This document shows, piece by piece, positions 43,636-52,430 of a stretch of 64,000 nt of DNA (positions are counted from its first letter, which is position 1; each line of letters starts with the position of its first letter). The notes beneath the pieces are model-generated. The model did no database searches. It had not been told where the DNA came from and worked only from the letters and a program-made list of their open reading frames with translations. The stretch is from Udaeobacter sp963725505 (lineage in GTDB: Bacteria; Verrucomicrobiota; Verrucomicrobiia; Chthoniobacterales; UBA10450): positions 248,001-312,000 of the forward strand of contig CAVRYN010000003.1 of assembly GCA_963725505.1 (NCBI GenBank), read 5' to 3'. Both the position numbers and the translations under genes were made by a program.

Positions 43636-45240
43636 CTAAGCACCACGGGATTCGGATTCACGATCAGTGCGGAAAAGGATCGCAACGCAAAACGTGACGA
43701 TGGTGCCGAAGCAGATCCACCACGGAAATTCCATCAGAGGCAGCCACACGGGCTGGGGATAGAGCTTGCCGCCGAAGATTCCGGCGATGTTGTTGGGAAG
43801 ACCGCTTAGGATCGCAACGACAATAAAGCCCAGAATCATCGCGAGAATGTTGCCGAAATCGTTGCCGCGTCTTTTGGTGAAAATCCCGCATAGGAAAACG
43901 CCGAGGAGCGAGCCGTAGGTGTACCCGAAAATTCCGAGCACGATCGGGATGATCCGCACGTTCGGATGGACGATGACGAGATAAGACGTTGTCGATGCCA
44001 CAACGATCATGAGGACCGAGAACCAAACGGTAGCCCAACGCACCGCGCGCAAGCTTTGTTGGCTTGTCGATCCTGGATTGATGTAGGGCTCGTACCAATC
44101 GCGAGTAAAACTTGTAGCCAGCGCGTTGAGCGCTGTGCTGAGCGATCCCATGGCAGTTGCGAAAATTCCAGCGATCAACAGACCGCGCAGCCCGACCGGC
44201 ATCTGGTACAAAATGAAATGACAAAACGTTTCGTTAGGCGTTTTGGGAAGCGTAGGGTCGGGATGCGCCTGATAATAAACCCACAGTAACAGGCCGATAC
44301 TAAGAAACGTCAACACGATAGGAATGTCGGCCAGCCCCGACATAATGAGCGAACGCCGGCTGCGGCGAATATCTGGTGCGGTCAACATGCGCTGCACCAT
44401 GTCCTGGTCGGTTCCGTGCGTGGACATGGTGATGAACGTCGATCCGATCAGACCGGCAAAAATCGTGTACTCGATTTCAAACATTCCTTTGATTTTGTCC
44501 CAACCGTGTTTTGCGGGATCGAGTCCAGTCGTGAAAAAATCCGAAATCGCGAAGCCGCCGTGCCGCTCAACAATCTCGTTCCAACCACCGGGAATGGCCG
44601 AGTAAAGCAAGCCGAGCGCAATCAGCGCGCTGCCGATCATAATCGACGCCTGAATGAGATCGGTCCAGATGACGGCTTTGATTCCGCCCAGCGTCGTGTA
44701 AATGGCGGTCAAAATGACGATGACGATCGTTGACCCGATGTAAATGAACAGCGTTTCCTTTTGACCGGGCTGAACGCCGCGGATCATTTCATAGGCGAGA
44801 GCAAGCGCGATGGCCGCCACATACAACCGAGCGCCGGACGCGAGCAGCCGCGTAATCATGAAAACCGCAGAGGCCGCGTTCTTCGTCGGCACGCCGAACC
44901 GAGCAGTGAGATATTCGTAGATCGAATAGACTTTGTAATCGTAATAGGGCTTGATGAAAATGTAACTGACTAGGATGCGCGCGAGGATGGTGCCGAGCGC
45001 GAGTTGCACGTAAGTGTAGTTGCGAAGCGCGAAACCTTCGCCTGGCGTCCCGAAAAATGTGCCGGCGCTCGTTTCTGCGGCGATAATGGAGGCGAGCACG
45101 GCCCACCATGGAATCGCGCGGCCGCCGAGCGCGAAGTCTTTGAGATTTTCCTCCTTCCGGCCCATGTAAAGGCCGATGGAAATGATGAGGACGAAATAAA
45201 GGAGGAGAACTGCGGTATCGATCGCGAGCCGTCCGTCCAT
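43636..45240 (-). CDS. Sodium:solute symporter family protein
   Basis: 534 residues with about 13 hydrophobic helices. Start MDGRLAIDTAVLLLYFVLII. Family signatures: LGGRAIPWWAVLASIIAAET followed by SAGTFFGTPGEGF, the STHGTDQDMVQRML loop, and AGIFATAMGSLSTALNALAT. These place it in the SSS family (Na+-coupled uptake of sugars, amino acids, nucleosides or organic acids). The substrate cannot be assigned. No adjacent catabolic genes. Intact. Confidence 0.92.
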   Translation of the reverse strand: MDGRLAIDTAVLLLYFVLIISIGLYMGRKEENLKDFALGGRAIPWWAVLASIIAAETSAGTFFGTPGEGFALRNYTYVQLALGTILARILVSYIFIKPYYDYKVYSIYEYLTARFGVPTKNAASAVFMITRLLASGARLYVAAIALALAYEMIRGVQPGQKETLFIYIGSTIVIVILTAIYTTLGGIKAVIWTDLIQASIMIGSALIALGLLYSAIPGGWNEIVERHGGFAISDFFTTGLDPAKHGWDKIKGMFEIEYTIFAGLIGSTFITMSTHGTDQDMVQRMLTAPDIRRSRRSLIMSGLADIPIVLTFLSIGLLLWVYYQAHPDPTLPKTPNETFCHFILYQMPVGLRGLLIAGIFATAMGSLSTALNALATSFTRDWYEPYINPGSTSQQSLRAVRWATVWFSVLMIVVASTTSYLVIVHPNVRIIPIVLGIFGYTYGSLLGVFLCGIFTKRRGNDFGNILAMILGFIVVAILSGLPNNIAGIFGGKLYPQPVWLPLMEFPWWICFGTIVTFCVAILFRTDRESESRGA

Positions 45241-45252
45241 GTCGGCGCATAG

Positions 45253-45341
45253 TTAGCCACAGATGAACACAGATTTACACAGATAAAGATTTGCGCTGGC
45301 TTGTCCGCCATCTGTGTTTCATCCGTGTTAGTCTGTGGCAG
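45253..45341. repeat. Inverted CCACAGATGAACACAGAT / ATCCGTGTTAGTCTGTGG pair
   Basis: Left words ccacagatgaacacagat and right words atctgtgtttcatccgtg pair across about 30 bases. The right arm reaches the start of the OGG-like gene. Family related to the one at 17763. Confidence 0.7.
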
Positions 45342-46274
45342 ATGAAAAAATTGATCGAGATTTCAGCACCAGACTTTGATCTGGCGAAGACGCTGGATTC
45401 CGGGCAGGTCTTTCATTGGCAAAGGGCGGACAATGGATTTTTGGGAACCATTGGTGATTTACCTGTGCACGTGGAGCAGCGAGGCGAGCTCTTGCGCGCA
45501 AAAGTGGCATCGGCTTCCAGCCGATACCCGGGAAACGATGCGAAAGATGCGCACACCACGATTGCGCATTACTTCGCGCTCGATCATCCGTTGGCGGAAA
45601 TCTGCGCGTCGTTTCCGGACGATCCGGTCATGAATGCTGCGCGCGATTTTTGCCGCGGCTTGCGGATCATTCGGCAGCCGAAATGGGAATGTCTGGCCAC
45701 CTTCATCGGTTCGTCGATGAAACAGGTGGCCCACATTCGCCAAATCTCAGCGGCCCTCCGAAACCGCTTCGGCGATCAACGAAAAATCGGTGGCCGCGTG
45801 GTGTACACGTTTCCTTCAGCACAGCAGATCGCGCGAGCTTCCGAAAAGCAATTGCGTGAATGCGCGCTGGGTTATCGCGCCAAAAATCTGCGTGCCACTG
45901 CGCATCTGGTCGGTTCTGGCGAATGTAGTCTGGAAGCATGGTCGGCGCTTTCCGATGCCGAGCTTAGAAAACACTTATGCGCATTGCCCGGCGTGGGAGC
46001 CAAGATCGCAAATTGCGTGATGCTCTTTGCTTACGAGAGGCTCCGCGCATTCCCAATCGACGTCTGGATCGAACGGGTTTTGAGACAGCAATATTTTCCG
46101 CGTCGAAGGAAAATGACCGCGCAGCGGCTGCGTGAATTTTCCGAAACGTACTTTGGCGAACACGGCGGTTATGCACAGCAGTACTTGTTTCATCACGCGC
46201 GGATGGTGCGAGCGCCGCTGGAATCGAAAGCGCCGGAGCACCGGCGCACTCCAAAACGCAAGCGCGAGGATTGA
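45342..46274 (+). CDS. 8-oxoguanine DNA glycosylase (OGG1-like, HhH-GPD)
   Basis: The start is at MKKLIEISAPDFDLAKTLDS, downstream of a repeat that makes the longer frame unlikely. The OGG N-terminal beta domain begins TLDSGQVFHWQRADNGFLG. The catalytic HhH-GPD core is LCALPGVGAKIANCVMLFAY with the Schiff-base Lys in G-A-K-I-A and the Asp in AFPIDVWIERVL. It excises oxidised guanine as a bifunctional glycosylase/lyase. The last 16 or so residues (KAPEHRRTPKRKRED) come from the left arm of a palindromic repeat. Confidence 0.92.
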   Translation: MKKLIEISAPDFDLAKTLDSGQVFHWQRADNGFLGTIGDLPVHVEQRGELLRAKVASASSRYPGNDAKDAHTTIAHYFALDHPLAEICASFPDDPVMNAARDFCRGLRIIRQPKWECLATFIGSSMKQVAHIRQISAALRNRFGDQRKIGGRVVYTFPSAQQIARASEKQLRECALGYRAKNLRATAHLVGSGECSLEAWSALSDAELRKHLCALPGVGAKIANCVMLFAYERLRAFPIDVWIERVLRQQYFPRRRKMTAQRLREFSETYFGEHGGYAQQYLFHHARMVRAPLESKAPEHRRTPKRKRED

Positions 46275-46325
46275 GCGTGGAAATTGCGGCCACGTTTTGG
46301 AGTGCGGCGCTGCTGCGCCGCTTTC
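46226..46325. repeat. ACTCCAAAACGC-family palindrome covering a gene 3' end
   Basis: 100 bases starting gaaagcgccgg and ending cggcgctttc-like with arms ggcgcactccaaaacgc / acgttttggagtgcggcg. It supplies the final codons and stop of the glycosylase gene. Second copy at 39256-39352. Confidence 0.8.
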
Positions 46326-46484
46326 CGCCCCCTATCAAAAGTCCAACTAGATCCCCACCAGCCGATTCGGTTGAAAGACAGACTTCTGCATAAGTTGTCA
46401 GGGCCTAAGGGCTGGGATAATGTTGCAGCCTTAAGCTGAAAAGCGCTGAGCCCAAATCTTTCTTACCACTAAGAGACTGCTCTC

Positions 46485-47456
46485 ATGACAACGGCTGACA
46501 TCATGTTCGCCCAGCCGGGCAACCCCGAAAGCTTTCGGGACCACGAATACGATGCGCGAACGATTTTGTGGGCGCTGCTTGCGGCGATTGCCATTCACCT
46601 GGCGGTAGCGTTCTTGCTTGCTGCCTTCAGCGGCGTCTTCTCGCCCACTGTTCCGTTTGAGGAAAAACCGGCTGAGCTTACACTCATGGATCTGTCACCG
46701 GCGTCGCTGGTACCGAAGAATTCCGCGTTCATAGAAACAGACGAATCGAAAAAAGCACCCGAGCCGAAGGAGAAAACATTCGAGTCGAACGCCAATTCGA
46801 TTGGAGCAAGTGAGCTGGCTGCCACTGGGGAGTTGCCATTGCCATCGCAAACGGGGAAGGATCGGCCGTTGATGGATCTGGAGACAAATCCGTATTCGCT
46901 GGAAACAAAGGGAGCGCAACCGCAGCAATCCCCCGCTGCATCGCAACAGAAACAAATGCCTGCCGCCCAACCGGTGCCGATGACCGCTGCAGAGCAGTTC
47001 GCCTTGTTGACTCAAAAACCGGCTCAAGAAACCGAACGATCAAGTGAACCATCGCAAGCGCAATCCGCGTATCGCCGCTTAAAGGAGCGAACTCACATCG
47101 CCGGAAACATCACCAATCGTGGGATTTCCGCCGTGAATGCTTTAGGCACACCGCTCGGTCGCTATCAAAAGATCGTGGCAGATTCAATCGGGTCGCGCTG
47201 GTATGCGAACGTAGATCAAAAGCGTGATCTAATTACTATCGGGACGCTGCGGCTTCGATTTGTCGTTGAACGAAGTGGACGAGTGAAGGATTTAAAAATT
47301 ACTGAGAACAGTTCGAACGAGGCGTTCGCGAATGTTTGCGTACAATCGGTCCAGGAAGCGCACCTTCCTCCCATCCCTGAGGATGTCGCGGACACTTTGC
47401 CCCCCGAAGGCCTGGAAATTGACGGCCTCGGTTTCATTATTTTTCCAAACGGATGA
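46485..47456 (+). CDS. TonB-like energy-transducing periplasmic protein
   Basis: 323 residues. TM helix at about 29-50 (LLAAIAIHLAVAFLLAAFSG), a long Pro/Gln/Glu-rich periplasmic linker, and a C-terminal TonB-type domain (ITIGTLRLRFVVERSGRVKD, ENSSNEAFANVCVQSVQEAH, PPEGLEIDGLGFIIFPNG). The V-x-R-S-G-x-V-x-x-L pattern is typical of TonB/TolA C-terminal domains. The stop overlaps the exbB start by four bases, so it is the first gene of a coupled tonB-exbB-exbD-def unit. The partner receptor is not obvious; the only one in the window is broken. Confidence 0.8.
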   Translation: MTTADIMFAQPGNPESFRDHEYDARTILWALLAAIAIHLAVAFLLAAFSGVFSPTVPFEEKPAELTLMDLSPASLVPKNSAFIETDESKKAPEPKEKTFESNANSIGASELAATGELPLPSQTGKDRPLMDLETNPYSLETKGAQPQQSPAASQQKQMPAAQPVPMTAAEQFALLTQKPAQETERSSEPSQAQSAYRRLKERTHIAGNITNRGISAVNALGTPLGRYQKIVADSIGSRWYANVDQKRDLITIGTLRLRFVVERSGRVKDLKITENSSNEAFANVCVQSVQEAHLPPIPEDVADTLPPEGLEIDGLGFIIFPNG

Positions 47457-48178
47457 TCGCCGCCTGGATCATTGCCGAAACGCCGGGAATCGTGAATACC
47501 GTGCTCGGATTTTTCGCGAGAGGCGGCCTTTTCATGTGGCCGCTGCTGGCCTGCTCGATTGTCTCGGTCACAACAATGATTTTGCGCGGCGTCGCTTTGC
47601 GACAGAAAAAGGTCATGCCGCCAGCAATCGAGGAGGAAATTGAGCGTCTGGCACCGGGCGAAAGCCCTGAGCGGCTATCGCGACTGGTGCATCACGATAA
47701 TTCGTCACTCGCGCGGATCACTCGGGTCTCGCTGCAACATTTGCGCGGACCGCGCTCCGAAAATGTGGAAGCGGTCCAAACGCGCGCGCGTCACGAGATG
47801 GTGCGCTTGGAAAAAGGTCTCATCATTCTCGAAGTCATTGTAGGCATTGCGCCGTTGCTCGGGTTGATCGGCGCGGTTTCGGGATTGGTGCATGTTTTTT
47901 CGCACCTTGGTTTAAGTTCAGGCGCATCGGACACGCGCCAGATCGCCCTCGGCATCGCCGAAGCATTGAATGCAACTGTGTTCGGGCTTTCGATTGCGGT
48001 GCCGACGCTGGTCGGGTTCACCTATTTTTCCAGAAAAGTAGAAGTGATGTCTGTGGAGATGGAAACGCTGGTTGTCGAGCTAATCAACAAATGCTATTAC
48101 GGCCGATCCTCGCGCGAATTTGGAACGGCAAAAGCGCCGCCCACCGCACAAGTACCGATTCCGACGCCGCTCGCCTGA
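47453..48178 (+). CDS. exbB: ExbB/TolQ/MotA-family proton-channel protein
   Basis: 241 residues with three TM helices (FFARGGLFMWPLLACSIVSV; IILEVIVGIAPLLGLIGAVS; GIAEALNATVFGLSIAVPTL). Conserved GIAPLLGLIGAVSGLVHVF and ALNATVFGLSIAVPTLVGF are the MotA/TolQ/ExbB signatures. It forms the inner-membrane proton channel with ExbD to energise TonB. Overlaps tonB by ATGA. Confidence 0.92.
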   Translation: MIAAWIIAETPGIVNTVLGFFARGGLFMWPLLACSIVSVTTMILRGVALRQKKVMPPAIEEEIERLAPGESPERLSRLVHHDNSSLARITRVSLQHLRGPRSENVEAVQTRARHEMVRLEKGLIILEVIVGIAPLLGLIGAVSGLVHVFSHLGLSSGASDTRQIALGIAEALNATVFGLSIAVPTLVGFTYFSRKVEVMSVEMETLVVELINKCYYGRSSREFGTAKAPPTAQVPIPTPLA

Positions 48179-48200
48179 AACGCGCGGAGCATTTAAGCAC

Positions 48201-48608
48201 ATGAATTTCGCAGTGCGAAAACGGCGGGCGCCTCTCATTATTATCGTTTCGCTCGTCGATATTCTCATCATCCTGCTGATCTTTTTTGTCGTCTCGACAA
48301 CGTTTAAAAAGGACCAGCCAGAGGTGCAGATTAATCTGCCGGAGTCCAAAACGGCGCAAAAACGCCCGGGTGAACTCGAGCACGCGATCGTGAGCATCGA
48401 TCAAGATGACCAGATTAAACTGGACACACGCGCGGTCGGGGTGGACCAACTCGAAGGCGCAGTGCGCGACTTGCCAGACGCGCGCAGATCCACGCTGGTG
48501 CTGCAAGCGGACAGGAAAGCCTCCTTCGGCACCATCATTAAGGTGATGGATGCGTTGAAGCTGGCCGGCGTCAAAAATTTACCGGCGTTTACCAAGGACG
48601 AAAAATGA
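48201..48608 (+). CDS. exbD: ExbD/TolR-family protein
   Basis: Start at MNFAVRKRRAPLIIIVSLVD, 22 bases after exbB. Single TM (LIIIVSLVDILIILLIFFVV) with the conserved proton-carrying Asp (S-L-V-D-I), then a periplasmic domain (EVQINLPESKTAQK, LEGAVRDLPDARRSTLVLQA, DRKASFGTIIKVMDALKLAG). Completes the TonB motor. The stop overlaps def by four bases. Confidence 0.92.
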   Translation: MNFAVRKRRAPLIIIVSLVDILIILLIFFVVSTTFKKDQPEVQINLPESKTAQKRPGELEHAIVSIDQDDQIKLDTRAVGVDQLEGAVRDLPDARRSTLVLQADRKASFGTIIKVMDALKLAGVKNLPAFTKDEK

Positions 48609-49204
48609 TTCTGCCAATCTTGCAGTACGGCGACCCAATTCTGCGGGCAAAGGGCCAACGGATCGACGAAATCAACGATCGGATTCGGGAGTTGGCAGCG
48701 AAAATGATCGAGACCATGCACGCAGCCCATGGCGTAGGCCTGGCTGCACAGCAGGTCGGTGAAGCCTTGCAACTCACTGTGCTCGACATTTCGGCAGTCG
48801 AAGACCGGCCAAGCACGCTGAAATTAGATGGCAAAGACATGACCGATCCAAAGGGCGCCATGCCGTTGGTGTTGATCAATCCGGAAATCGAGTTGCGCGG
48901 TGAAATGGAAATTGGAGTGGAAGGTTGCTTGAGTTTTCCCGAAATTACCGGCGACATTGAACGCGCGCAGTCGGTGACGGTCCGCGCGCAGAATTTGGAA
49001 GGCGACAGCATTGAATTTGAAGCGGGCGGACTTCTTGCGCGAGCGATTCAACACGAGCACGATCATCTCGACGGAATTTTGTTTATCGATCGGATGCGCT
49101 CGGCGGCAAAGGCCGCCTTGTCGAGTCGCCTCAAACGATTGCAAAAGGAAACGCGACGCGGCATCAGACATCGGGAAGCCCTCGTAAGCGAGACGACGTT
49201 GTAG
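48605..49204 (+). CDS. def: Peptide deformylase
   Basis: 199 residues. All three metal/active-site motifs: GVGLAAQQVGEALQL, EGCLSFPEITGDIE and QHEHDHLDGILFIDRM (HExxH-type). It removes the formyl group from nascent N-terminal Met. Translationally coupled to exbD (ATGA), an unusual partner for def that may simply reflect shared transcription. Intact. Confidence 0.97.
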   Translation: MILPILQYGDPILRAKGQRIDEINDRIRELAAKMIETMHAAHGVGLAAQQVGEALQLTVLDISAVEDRPSTLKLDGKDMTDPKGAMPLVLINPEIELRGEMEIGVEGCLSFPEITGDIERAQSVTVRAQNLEGDSIEFEAGGLLARAIQHEHDHLDGILFIDRMRSAAKAALSSRLKRLQKETRRGIRHREALVSETTL

Positions 49205-49261
49205 CTGGTCTGTGACGCCACAGACACACGTCGCAGTGCGATCTTTCCGATTCCCTGCAGA

Positions 49262-50053
49262 TTATCGAGACAGAAACCCGGTCAACGGACTTGTCGCCGC
49301 CGCCACACTGAATCTTTCTGCTAATCCGATTTCGCGCGCTTCGCGACCCGCTTCGATAGCTTTCTTAAACGCTTTTGCCATACGCACCGGATCGGAAGCG
49401 ATCGCGATCGCGGTGTTCACCAAGACAGCGTCGGCGCCCATTTCCATTGCTTCAGCAGCGTGACTCGGCGCACCGAGCCCGGCATCAACCACGACCGGCA
49501 CTGTGGCTTGTTCGATGATGATCTCGATTTGCAGACGCGCTTCGATCCCGCGATTGCTGCCGATTGGTGAACCGAGCGGCATCACCGTGGCCGTCCCGAC
49601 GTCCTGCAGTCGTTTCGCTAATACTGGGTCGGCATTGATGTAGGGCAGCACGGTGAACCCTTCTTTCACCAGAATTTCCGCCGCTGCCAATGTCTCAACT
49701 GGATCTGGAAGCAAATAGCGCGGATCCGGGTGAATCTCGAGCTTGATCCATGTGGGCAAGCCTGCGCTCGCGGCGAGTCGTGCAAGCCGCACGGCTTCCT
49801 CGGCATTGCGCGCACCGCTGGTGTTTGGCAGGAGAAGAAAACGTTTCGGATCGATAAAATCGAGAATGTTCGCAAACGGATCGTGTTTGCCGGAAATATC
49901 GGCGCGCCGCAGCGCCACAGTCACCAGCTCGGTGCCGCTGGCAATCAGCGCGTCGCGCATCAGCTCGTTCGACGCGAATTTCCCCGTGCCAACGAGCAGG
50001 CGCGACGTGAACTCGCGGTCTGCGATCTTCAGTTTGGAAGGCTTATCCGCCAT
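49262..50053 (-). CDS. thiG: Thiazole synthase
   Basis: 263 residues, the normal ThiG length. Motifs: FTSRLLVGTGKFASNELMRD, the Schiff-base Lys in WIKLEIHPDPRYLLPDPVET, VLPYINADPVLAKRLQDVGT, MPLGSPIGSNRGIEARLQIE, VPVVVDAGLGAPSHAAEAME and GADAVLVNTAIAIASDPVRM. It forms the thiazole ring of thiamine from DXP, dehydroglycine and ThiS-thiocarboxylate. No other thi genes adjoin. Convergent with def. Confidence 0.96.
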   Translation of the reverse strand: MADKPSKLKIADREFTSRLLVGTGKFASNELMRDALIASGTELVTVALRRADISGKHDPFANILDFIDPKRFLLLPNTSGARNAEEAVRLARLAASAGLPTWIKLEIHPDPRYLLPDPVETLAAAEILVKEGFTVLPYINADPVLAKRLQDVGTATVMPLGSPIGSNRGIEARLQIEIIIEQATVPVVVDAGLGAPSHAAEAMEMGADAVLVNTAIAIASDPVRMAKAFKKAIEAGREAREIGLAERFSVAAATSPLTGFLSR

Positions 50054-50097
50054 TGCATTAACAATAACGAATTTGTGCGCGCTCGCTAATTCGGTCT

Positions 50098-50183
50098 AAC
50101 CACGAAGATCACAGAGACCACGAAGAATCATTTCAATTTTCCTTTTGAAGAGCTTTGTGATCTTCGTGGCCTTCGTGGTGATC
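50098..50183. repeat. Inverted repeat of cacgaagatcaca words
   Basis: aaccacgaagatcacagaga... pairs with ...tgtgatcttcgtggccttcg across a T-rich middle. The stem could act as a transcript end or be another dispersed repeat family. It lies between thiG and the methyltransferase gene. Confidence 0.65.
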
Positions 50184-50261
50184 TAAAGCAGCTTTGAAGG
50201 CTATGATCTCCATGACGGTTTTTGCTGTACAAATCTCTTTGCTTTGCGCAGATTTTCTTCA

Positions 50262-51139
50262 ATGACGCGGTTTGATCTTCGCCACGAAGATTGCATCAAA
50301 GGAATGTCGCGCCTCGCGGATGACAGTGTCGATCTTGTCGTCACCTCGCCGCCGTACAATCTCGGCATTCGCTACGGAAAATTCTCCGATACCCAGGATC
50401 GAGAATCGTATTTGAATTGGTGCGGCGAATGGGCGCAGCAAGTCCGGCGCGCCCTAAAATCGGATGGCTCGTTTTTTCTCAACATCGGCTCCGCGCCATC
50501 GAACCCAATGTTGCCGTATGAAATCGTCATGGCGTTGCGCGGTTCCTTCATGCTGCAAAACACGATTCACTGGATCAAATCGATCTCGATTGACGATCGA
50601 TGTAGCCGTCGCCCTGTGGGCGATGCGACGCGGAGGCAGCAAACACATCGGGGCGGCGCTTCCCACACGAAAGCGGCACAGACATTCGCTCGTACGGACA
50701 TTTCAAACCGATCAGCTCCAAGCGGTTTCTTAACGATTGCCATGAATACATTTTTCATTTCACGAAGACCGGTTCCGTCGAACTAAACCGGGTTGCTATC
50801 GGAGTTCCGTATCAAGATAAAAGCAACATCGCGCGGTGGCGGCATACGCGCGGAAGCGATCTGCGTTGCCGCGGCAACACGTGGTTTATCCCGTATGAAA
50901 CAATTCAGAGCCGCGAGAAAGAACGGCCGCACCCGGCAACGTTTCCGGTCCAATTAGCCGAATGGTGCATCAAGCTGCACGGCGCGTCGCGCGTCCAAAC
51001 GATGCTCGATCCATTTTTAGGAATTGGAAACTCCGCCGTCGCGGCGCAGCGCTGCGGAGTGAGAAAATTTATCGGGTTCGAGATCGATGAAACCTATCTC
51101 GCGGAAGCGAAACGACGGCTGGATGCGCCAAAAACATAA
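50262..51139 (+). pseudogene. DNA N4/N6 methyltransferase interrupted by a palindromic element
   Basis: The start is at MTRFDLRHEDCIKGMSRLAD. The first part has catalytic motif IV VVTSPPYNLGIRY and MLPYEIVMALRGSFMLQNTI. After HWIKSISIDD the frame enters a TGTAG-family element (about 50601-50690). The native sequence resumes in another frame with SYGHFKPISSKRFLNDCHEY, IFHFTKTGSVELNRVAIGVP, WFIPYETIQSREKERPHPAT and motif I DPFLGIGNSAVAAQ, ending RRLDAPKT. Motif order IV then I marks the beta class; TSPPY allows N6-adenine or N4-cytosine methylation. No restriction nuclease is adjacent, so it was either an orphan or a partner lost. Inactive as written. Confidence 0.85.
50601..50690. repeat. Decayed TGTAG-family element inside the methyltransferase
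   Basis: Left end tgtagccgtcgccctgtggg is the same as in the DR2241-like gene copy over 23 bases. The right arm is degraded, so the exact boundary is uncertain. The insertion coincides with the frame change in the host gene. Confidence 0.7.
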
Positions 51140-51143
51140 CGGT

Positions 51144-51278
51144 GTCATCCCGAACCGCGAAGACGGTGAGGGACCTCACAGTCGAAGCCCTGATCACTTA
51201 ATTAGCGTGACCGAACAGCCTGCGAGAGATCCCTCTCCCGCGACTGCGGGATCGGGACGACCACGTGGCCGAAATGAC
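51144..51278. repeat. HPERS-family palindrome between convergent genes
   Basis: gtcatcccgaaccgcgaaga ... ending gccgaaatgac, with an internal ctcccgcgactgcgggatc hairpin. It spans nearly the whole gap between the methyltransferase stop and the YhaM-like gene stop. Confidence 0.75.
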
Positions 51279-51282
51279 GCGA

Positions 51283-52343
51283 TTATAGCAGTTTCGCCTC
51301 TTCTTGTGCGGGATGGGACGGTTGCTGAAATTTCTCCAGCGATTTCACCAGATTTCCCGGCAGCGGCCGCACGCGATCAAAAATGCGCGCCGCCAACGGC
51401 TTGGCAGTTGTGTAACCGGCGGCGAACATTTCGAGACGCGCATCCAGATTATCGATGTAATGCAACGCCATCGCTTCCGGCGTTTTCGGCGCGACCGGTG
51501 AACCGAATTCCATCTCGCCATGATGCGCGCCGATTAAATGCAACAGATGCAGCCGCACATCTTCCGACGCAGGCACCAGATTTTTCCACGCCTCCGCGTT
51601 TTCCCCGCTCAACTTTCGCCACAATGCGTTCACCAGTTCGAGCCCGATGGAAATGTGTCCGACCAATTCGCCGCGCTCGTCATAGTTCATGACGAACCCG
51701 TTCTCCGGGAGCGCATTCTCCCAAAGTTTTCCAGAATCGTGGAAGAGGATACCAGCGAGCAGCAGATCGAGATTCAACTGCGGATATAGCGGCGCGATCT
51801 CTTTCGCCACGCGCATCATTTGCGCGGTGTGCTCAACCAGTCCGCCGCGCCGCGCATGATGATAGTTGCGCGCGGCGGCGGTTCGGCGAAACCGGTCGCC
51901 CAAATCTTTCACGAACGCGTCGCACAATGCGCGCAGGCGAGGATCGGTAATTGTGTGGATGGTTTTCTCAATAAATTCCCAGTCTGCGGCCTGCTTGGCG
52001 CGCAAATCCGCAGGGCCCTGGAGCAATTCGCTTTTCTCCTGCGCCGTTAACGGCCGCATTGTCCATTTCTGCGCATCGAGTCCGAACTGGGAAGACTGAA
52101 ATTCGCCGGCTACCTCGATGAAGCTCTCGTTGTTCAGCGCACTGCACGCTTTGTACGCCGGATGATCGCTCCAGACACGCAGCGTCATTCGATCGCAAGC
52201 ATCGGCCAGACTTAATTCGCAGTACGGTTTTTGTTCGCGCGTCAGTTTGGGCGCTGCTGATTCGACCTGCACATGGACACGCGCCGATACCGCACGCCTC
52301 TGCGGGCGGCACGGCGAATCTCTGTCAGGGTTAGTAGGTCCAT
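51283..52343 (-). CDS. YhaM-like 3'-5' exoribonuclease (OB + HD), possible N-terminal frameshift
   Basis: The long frame begins at 52272 (MQVESAAPKLTREQKPYCEL) with an OB-fold nucleic-acid domain (SLADACDRMTLRVWSDHPAY). An HD phosphohydrolase-type domain follows: H in HHARRGGLVEHTAQMM, HD in LAGILFHDSGKLWENA, and later LIGAHHGEMEFG with D in YIDNLDARLEMF. This architecture is YhaM/CbfA-like. A natural upstream start (MDLLTLTEIRRAA at 52343) lies in a different frame, and VSARVHV.. bridges them if one base near 52285 is dropped, so the first 24 residues may be frameshifted. Divergent from thrC. Confidence 0.8.
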
Positions 52344-52430
52344 TTGCCTTTTAATCTATCACGAGTCGCAAGCTATGCTGCCTCGCTAGAGGTGCGCTTC
52401 CCCAGGGAAGCGGTTGCAGGACGATCGATT

